Source of the DNA: Papio anubis
Lineage: Eukaryota > Chordata > Mammalia > Primates > Cercopithecidae
Assembly (NCBI RefSeq): GCF_008728515.1
Contig: NC_044986.1
Location: 60,811,159 to 60,875,158, forward strand
Length of the DNA stretch: 64,000 bases
Direction: 5' to 3'
Made by a program: the position numbers and the translations under genes. Under the pieces are notes generated by a model. The model made no database searches, was not told the DNA's origin, and worked only from the letters and a program-made list of their open reading frames with translations. Shown piece by piece: positions 59,120-64,000 of the stretch. Every line of letters starts with the position of its first letter. Within the stretch, counting starts at the first letter, position 1.

Positions 59120-59690
59120 GCATTTTTGATCAGATACAAATGTTACTCATGGGGTAATTAGATTGATGGTATTCCCATAGATTATGGCAAAATTACTTAA
59201 GAATTGTTGGTAAGTACTGCATATTGCCACACGGCCGTTGGAAATCTAAAGAGGACAAAATAAAATATATGCGTATCTATGAATATTCTCTGTCAAAAGA
59301 TAAAACAAACAAACAAAATAAAATAAGTAAGCATAATTAACAACTTTGAAATTTTTACTTTGCAGAAGGGAGAAATAGTCTGCCCACCATGTGAAGAGAT
59401 TCATGAATATAATGACAATATTAAAATGAATAATTCTTAGCATTTTATATCTTCCTTGAATAAGAACACAAAGAAGAGCAATCTATGCAATTAAAATATA
59501 ATTAAACCCTTGCCAACTATTATAAAAAATAGGTTACAGAACACTTGGAATATTTAAGCATATGCAAATTTGAAAAGCAGGATACTCATAGGAAGAAAAT
59601 CAATAAATTGAGGTAATCATTTATAATTGTTTTTGAAAGATTGTGCAGGATTTAAGAAATAGTATAAACTTTACATATATATTTATTTAT
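59120..59690. other. Unassigned interval
   Basis: No recognised gene or named repeat. Confidence 0.45.
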
Positions 59691-59691
59691 T

Positions 59692-59740
59692 TTAGCCATT
59701 TTAGGTAGTAGGAAGTGATAACCCATTGTGATTTTGACTT
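59692..59740 (-). mobile_element. Tiny L1 fragment, antisense
   Basis: TTTTAGCCATTTTAGGTAGT and ATAACCCATTGTGATTTTGA match the antisense L1 ORF2 C-terminal block 'TTTTAGCCATTCTAGT...ATCTCATTGTGGTTTTGA'. Only about 50 bp. Confidence 0.5.
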
Positions 59741-59751
59741 TTTATTTTTAA

Positions 59752-60002
59752 ATTTTTTTGAGACAGTCTTGCTCTGTCACCCAGGCTAGATTCCAGTGTT
59801 CAAGCAATTCTCCTGCTTCAGCCTCCTGAGTAGGTGGGATTACAAGCATGTGCCACCACACCCTGCTAATTTTTGTATTTTTAGTAGAGATGGGGTTTTG
59901 CCATGTTGGCCAGTCTGGTCTTGAACTCCAGACCTCAAGTAATCCACTTGCCTCAGCCTCCCAAAATGCTGGGATTACAGGCCTGAGCCACCATGCCTGG
60001 TC
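59752..60002 (-). mobile_element. AluS-type, antisense, internal deletion
   Basis: GAGACAGTCTTGCTCTGTCA to GAGCCACCATGCCTGG. About 45 bp including the CAATCTCGGCTCACTGCAACCTC region are missing after CTAGATTCCAGTG. Confidence 0.85.
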
Positions 60003-60188
60003 ACAAATAGTATAAGCTTTAAATAAAGGGTATCACTGATCCCATAAAAGGTACAAACTGCAATAAAATTTTCCTGTTTTTCTGGTAGCAAATGGTCATT
60101 AAATACAATTTATGAAACTTATGAAAGAAAATATTTACAAATACAGTGAAAAATGTTTTAAATATTGTATAGGATTATTTAAAGTATA

Positions 60189-60590
60189 CAGTCCTGTGTC
60201 ACTGATGGGGATACATTCTGAGAAATGCATATTTCTGAGAAATGCAGCATTAACCACTTTTGGCTTTTTTAGACTTTAAAACATCAGTTAAAAATGTATT
60301 AGGCAATTTTGTTTTGTAAACATCATAGAATGTACTTACACAACTCTAGATGATATAGCCTACTCTACTCCTAGGCTATATGATATAGCCTATTGCTCCT
60401 AGGTTACAAATCTATACAGCATGCTACTGTTCTGAACGCTGTAGGCAATTGTAACACAATGGTATTTGTGTATCTAAACATATGTAAACATGGAAAAGGT
60501 ACAGTGAAAATATGGGATGATAACTTAATGTGACCACCACTAAATATTCAGTGCATTGACTAAAATGTCATTATACATGTATACACGACA
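60189..60590 (-). mobile_element. Tigger-derived MITE, same family as the 5-7 kb element
   Basis: It begins CAGTCCTGTGTCACTGATGG after a TA at 60187-60188. GGGATACATTCTGAGAAATG and GTACTTACACAACTCTAGAT follow, then CATGGAAAAGGTACAGTGAA. These are the reverse of 6730-6998 in the larger element. It ends near ACATGTATACACGACAG. The ~400-bp size, with both ends and no coding, fits a non-autonomous deletion derivative. Confidence 0.75.
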
Positions 60591-60594
60591 GCAT

Positions 60595-61018
60595 ATCCAT
60601 TTTATGAGTTAATCATGTCACATTTGATTTTTAACTTTAGTCATATCCAATTAAGAGGACAAAATTTGGCATATGATTCAGCTGATAATTGATTGAATAC
60701 AATTATAATGACATCAAAATGATGTCCATAAATTAATGTCTATTTGGATCACCTCTATAATTTTCTCATTTATTAAATTTTAACTAAATGATTTAAGATG
60801 TCTTAATTTCTTATGTTTATTTAATAATTATTTTTATCACCAAAATATTGTTAATGAAAAATAAAAACAAATATCTTGTTCAATTTTACCTATATGGCAC
60901 TTTTACCTGAGACAACAACTAATAGTATGTTAAATTTGACCAGCGTCTGTTTAAGCAGAGTAAAATTCACTAATCCAAAGATCTGAACAAATACTGACCA
61001 TAAGAATAAAATCTTTGA
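60595..61018. other. Unassigned interval
   Basis: A/T-rich, no recognised feature. Confidence 0.45.
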
Positions 61019-61344
61019 ATTTCTTTTTCTTTTCTTTCTTTTTTTTTTTTTCTTTGAGATGGAGTCTCGCTCTGTCACCCAGGCTGGAGTGCAGTGGCAC
61101 AATCTCTGCTCACTGTAACCTCTGCCTCTCGGGTTCAAGCAATTCCTCAGTTCCCGCCTCAGCCTCCTGAGTAGCTGTGATTACAGGTGCCCACCACTAT
61201 GCCTGGCTAATTTTTGTATTTTTTAGTGGAGTCGGGATTTTGCCACATTGCCCAGGCTGGTCTTGAACTCATGACCTTAAGTGATCTGCCCACTTCAGCC
61301 TCCCAAAGGGCTGGGATTACAAGCGTGAGCCACCGCTCCCAGCC
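61019..61344 (-). mobile_element. AluS-type, antisense
   Basis: A pyrimidine-rich CTTT/T tail (61019-61055) precedes GAGATGGAGTCTCGCTCTGT. It ends GAGCCACCGCTCCCAGCC. A short insertion (TCAGTTCC) lies in the right half near 61147. Frames at 60890-61138 and 61214-61396 are Alu-derived. Confidence 0.9.
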
Positions 61345-61349
61345 TAATG

Positions 61350-62495
61350 TCTTAAACTTTACCTTTCCAGCATTTGGGATCTTTCTTGGGTTTTAGGTGG
61401 ATGCCTTTCTCCCTTCCTGCTATCCTTTCTCTTTCTTTCCTTCTTTTTTTTCTGTTTGTAATATTTATGTACTTTTAAATCTTTTAACTAAATTAAAGCA
61501 AAATAGTCACTGAACTCTTTAGATGGTGGCAAAGAACATATGCTGTGAGACTGAAACCCTCTTATCCTTAATTTTTCTAAAAATTTTTATTCATTTTAAA
61601 GTAAATAAATGGATTCTACTTTCTACTTTGTGTATTTCTAGAAGGCACCATTCATTTTCCATTAATGTATTTTCTTTCTTGATTAAAAAAAAGACTAGGA
61701 CTTCTGCTCCAACATGATTTCTAAAAGAGACTTAAGAAAATATAACACATGATTTTAGAGAAAACTAGAAAATATGTTCATAGTTTATTGCTGTAAGAAC
61801 AGAAATACATCGCAAACTAAATATTTTTACTATGATATGGGCTTACATAACTATATAAACTATAACTATGTGTACTATTTATAGAAAATACATAGTATAT
61901 GTGGTATATAGAGCATATGTTATATATATGGTTATAAGACAATTCAAATATAATATCTGACAAAAGCATGAAAAAATTTTTTTAAAATCCATTTACAAGT
62001 ACAAAAAATAATACAAGGAAAAAGAAAAACACATTGAAGATTTAAGACCTAAATTTTTACCTTGATTTTCTCTATATAGTGATCATCTTCTTTTACTTTA
62101 AATTTGTTACTTTTTCTTTTTCAAATTTTCTAAGGTTTCTAAACAATGAAATATTCATATTTTTTAAAAGATTAAAACAAATATTTATTAATTTTGCAAG
62201 AAAAAAATCCAACCTTTTAAAAGAAAGAGTATATATTTATAATTTAATACCTCAGATCTCAATTTAAAAAAGACCTGCATCATCCTTCTTCTTGACTCTA
62301 AATACTTATTAACATTTCAAAAGTTTGCCTTTACTTTTGAGAAGTTGGATCAAACTATCATTAATATAGAACTTTTCTTGAAACCAATCAAAAGTACTTC
62401 TATTGTTTCTTATAATATTGTCATAACTAAAATTTTTCCAATTTTAATAGCATGTAATGTACATACAATAAAATTTATTTTTTTTAGTATGTGGT
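61350..62495. other. Unassigned A/T-rich interval
   Basis: No recognised gene. TATATA-rich low-complexity sequence lies at about 61850-61930. Confidence 0.45.
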
Positions 62496-62499
62496 ACTG

Positions 62500-63262
62500 T
62501 AATCTTGGTAGTCAGTCCCTTTCCTCATTCTGTCCCTGTTAATCACTGACCTATTTTATTTTCCTATAGTTTTGGCTTTTATAGAATGTCATGTAAATGT
62601 AATTATAAAATATGTAACATTTTGAGTCTGCCTTCTTTTATTAAACATAATTTTTTGAGGTCAATCTATGTTATTGTCTATATCAGTACTTCATTACTTT
62701 CTATTTAAGTTTAGTGTTTCAGTGTATGGTTTCCAGTTTATTTATTCATTCCCAAAATGAGGGACATCTGGGTTGTTTTCGGTCTTTTGTGATTATGAGG
62801 AAGGCCACTATAAATATCTGTGTGCAGGTTTGTGTGCGAACATAGGCTTTCATTTCACTGAAGTAGATATCCAAGATTGAGAGTGATGTGGCTTTGGGTA
62901 AATAAAATCCAAACTGTTTTCTAAAGTTATGCAATTTTTAAAAAGTTTTCACTAACGCTTCTTGAGAGCTGCAATTGCTCTACATTCTCACCAGCTCTCA
63001 GTAGTATTATTTTTTCTCATTTTATTATCTTTTAATATAAAATTTTCAGAGATGGGGTCTCACTATGTTGCCCAGGCTCGTTTTGAGCTATTGGGCTCAA
63101 GTGATCCTCCTACCTCAATCTCCCAAAGTGCTAAGATTACAGACATGCATCACCACACTCAGCCTCATTCTTAGGATAAACAATTCTAATAGTGGTATTT
63201 TACTGATTTTTAAGTTGCGTTTTCCTAAAGACTAATGATATTGATCACGTATTTGAAATTTA
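62500..63262 (-). mobile_element. L1M 3' region, antisense
   Basis: TATAGTTTTGGCTTTTATAG, CATCTGGGTTGTTTTCGGTC, CACTATAAATATCTGTGTGC and AAACTGTTTTCTAAAGTTAT, then past an Alu monomer AAAGACTAATGATATTGATC, follow the antisense L1 3' UTR/ORF2 C-terminal order. It is diverged. Confidence 0.7.
63047..63165 (-). mobile_element. Alu monomer, antisense, in L1M
   Basis: GAGATGGGGTCTCACTATGT to CATCACCACACTCAGCC, one arm only, splitting the L1M fragment. Confidence 0.75.
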
Positions 63263-63264
63263 AA

Positions 63265-63475
63265 ACCTAAATAAAAATATTTTGAACATGTTGTTGATTT
63301 TCATTTTAGATATTTATTACTTTTCTGCATTTTTTTTTCCTTCTATTTCTGCTCATTCAGCAAGGTAAATGTTGTACTTTGTTTCCTCAGAGAAAGCGTT
63401 TGATCGGGTTGAAAGCAGAAGGCACTTTAGAAACTTACCGGCTTGTTTGCCCCAAACCGAAGCCTTTTGAGATGA
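63265..63475. other. Unassigned interval
   Basis: Short unassigned DNA before the LTR. Confidence 0.4.
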
Positions 63476-63835
63476 TGATATGGTTTGTCTGTGTCCCCAC
63501 TCAAATCTCATCTTGAATTGTAATTCCCATAATCCTCATGTGCTGTGGGAGGGACCAGGTGGAGATAATTGAATCACAGGGCAGTTTCCCCCATACTGTT
63601 CTCATGATAGTGAGTGAGTTCTCACAAGATCTGATGGTTTTATAAGGGCCTTCCCCCTTCACTCGGTTTCCATTCTGTCTCCTGCTGCCCTGTGAAGAGA
63701 TGCCTTCTGCCCTGATTGTAAGTTTCCTGAGGCCTCTCCAGCCATATGGAACTGTGAGTCAATCAAACCTCTTTTCTTTATGAATTACCCAGTCTTGGGT
63801 ATTTCTTCATAACAGCATGAGAATGGACTAAAACA
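63476..63835 (+). mobile_element. MaLR solo LTR (MST type), sense
   Basis: Starts TGATATGGTTTGTCTGTGTC and ends GAATGGACTAAAACA. Inside are GGGAGGGACCAGGTGGAGAT, CACAAGATCTGATGGTTTTA and TTGTAAGTTTCCTGAGGCC, with a CTTTATGAATTACCCAGTC end. GATGA (63471-63475) and GATGT (63836-63840) are a likely 5-bp TSD with one change. No internal MaLR genes follow. Confidence 0.9.
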
Positions 63836-63840
63836 GATGT

Positions 63841-64000
63841 ATAGAGTTTGACAAAGAAAAGCATTTCTTCTACATGAGTGTATTCCCCCAGGATAGGTAG
63901 AAGAAAGTTTTCTGGTGTCCTGAATAGTGAAAACTTGATTACTTTTCCGAAAAACATCCAAAGATGCTTGGCTGAGAGAGAGCTTCTTCCATTATGTATT
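63841..64000. other. Unassigned window end
   Basis: No recognised feature. Confidence 0.45.

Noticed and set aside
61019..61055. Polypyrimidine tract as a splice-site or regulatory signal
   Set aside because: It is the degraded tail of an antisense Alu.
1..64000. CRISPR array, operon, phage or plasmid content
   Set aside because: The sequence is a primate-type repeat landscape with no regularly spaced repeats, Shine-Dalgarno-led gene runs or prokaryotic genes.

Overview
The window reads as an AT-rich, CpG-poor stretch of primate nuclear DNA, most likely human or another catarrhine. The evidence is about twenty Alu copies, including AluY-type ones, a young L1PA-type LINE-1 insertion, MST/THE-type MaLR LTRs, Tigger DNA transposons, and older MIR and L2 fossils. 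I find no host protein-coding exon, tRNA, rRNA, CpG island or processed gene copy that I can support. All longer open frames belong to transposon proteins, Alu antisense sequence or LTR sequence. Family names are from recognition of consensus features by eye; no database search was possible, so edges are usually good to about 5-30 bp unless a target-site duplication (TSD) is quoted.

Layout. 1-4.9 kb: AT-rich DNA with old L1, MIR and L2 fragments. 5.0-7.0 kb: a Tigger-type DNA transposon split by an 814-bp solo LTR with a 4-bp TSD. 7-17.9 kb: sparse Alu, MIR and L2 pieces, a decayed antisense L1M and an AluY with a perfect 19-bp TSD. 17.9-21.0 kb: a Tigger1 transposon with a broken pogo-type transposase, interrupted by three Alus. 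21-31.4 kb: mostly unrecognised DNA with MIR and L2 fossils. 31.4-34.5 kb: an antisense, internally deleted L1M. 35.2-44.9 kb: a nest in which an antisense L1M hosts a MaLR LTR, a second antisense L1 that carries its own Alu, and a twin-primed L1PA with a 15-bp TSD. 45-52.3 kb: MLT-like LTR, Alus, hAT-type MITE and a long L2. 52.4-59.1 kb: a long antisense L1 split by a solo LTR and an Alu. 59-64 kb: Alus, a short MITE of the same family as the 5-kb Tigger, an old L1M and an MST LTR.

The window therefore holds no operon-like or interacting gene set. Its content is a record of successive insertions whose order can be read from nesting and TSDs. Almost every L1 lies antisense to the plus strand. 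I did not find a previously undescribed biological system. The most informative items are the twin-primed L1, the nested LTRs with recoverable TSDs, three small clean tandem duplications inside L1s, and a roughly 700-bp block between two L1s that I cannot assign.
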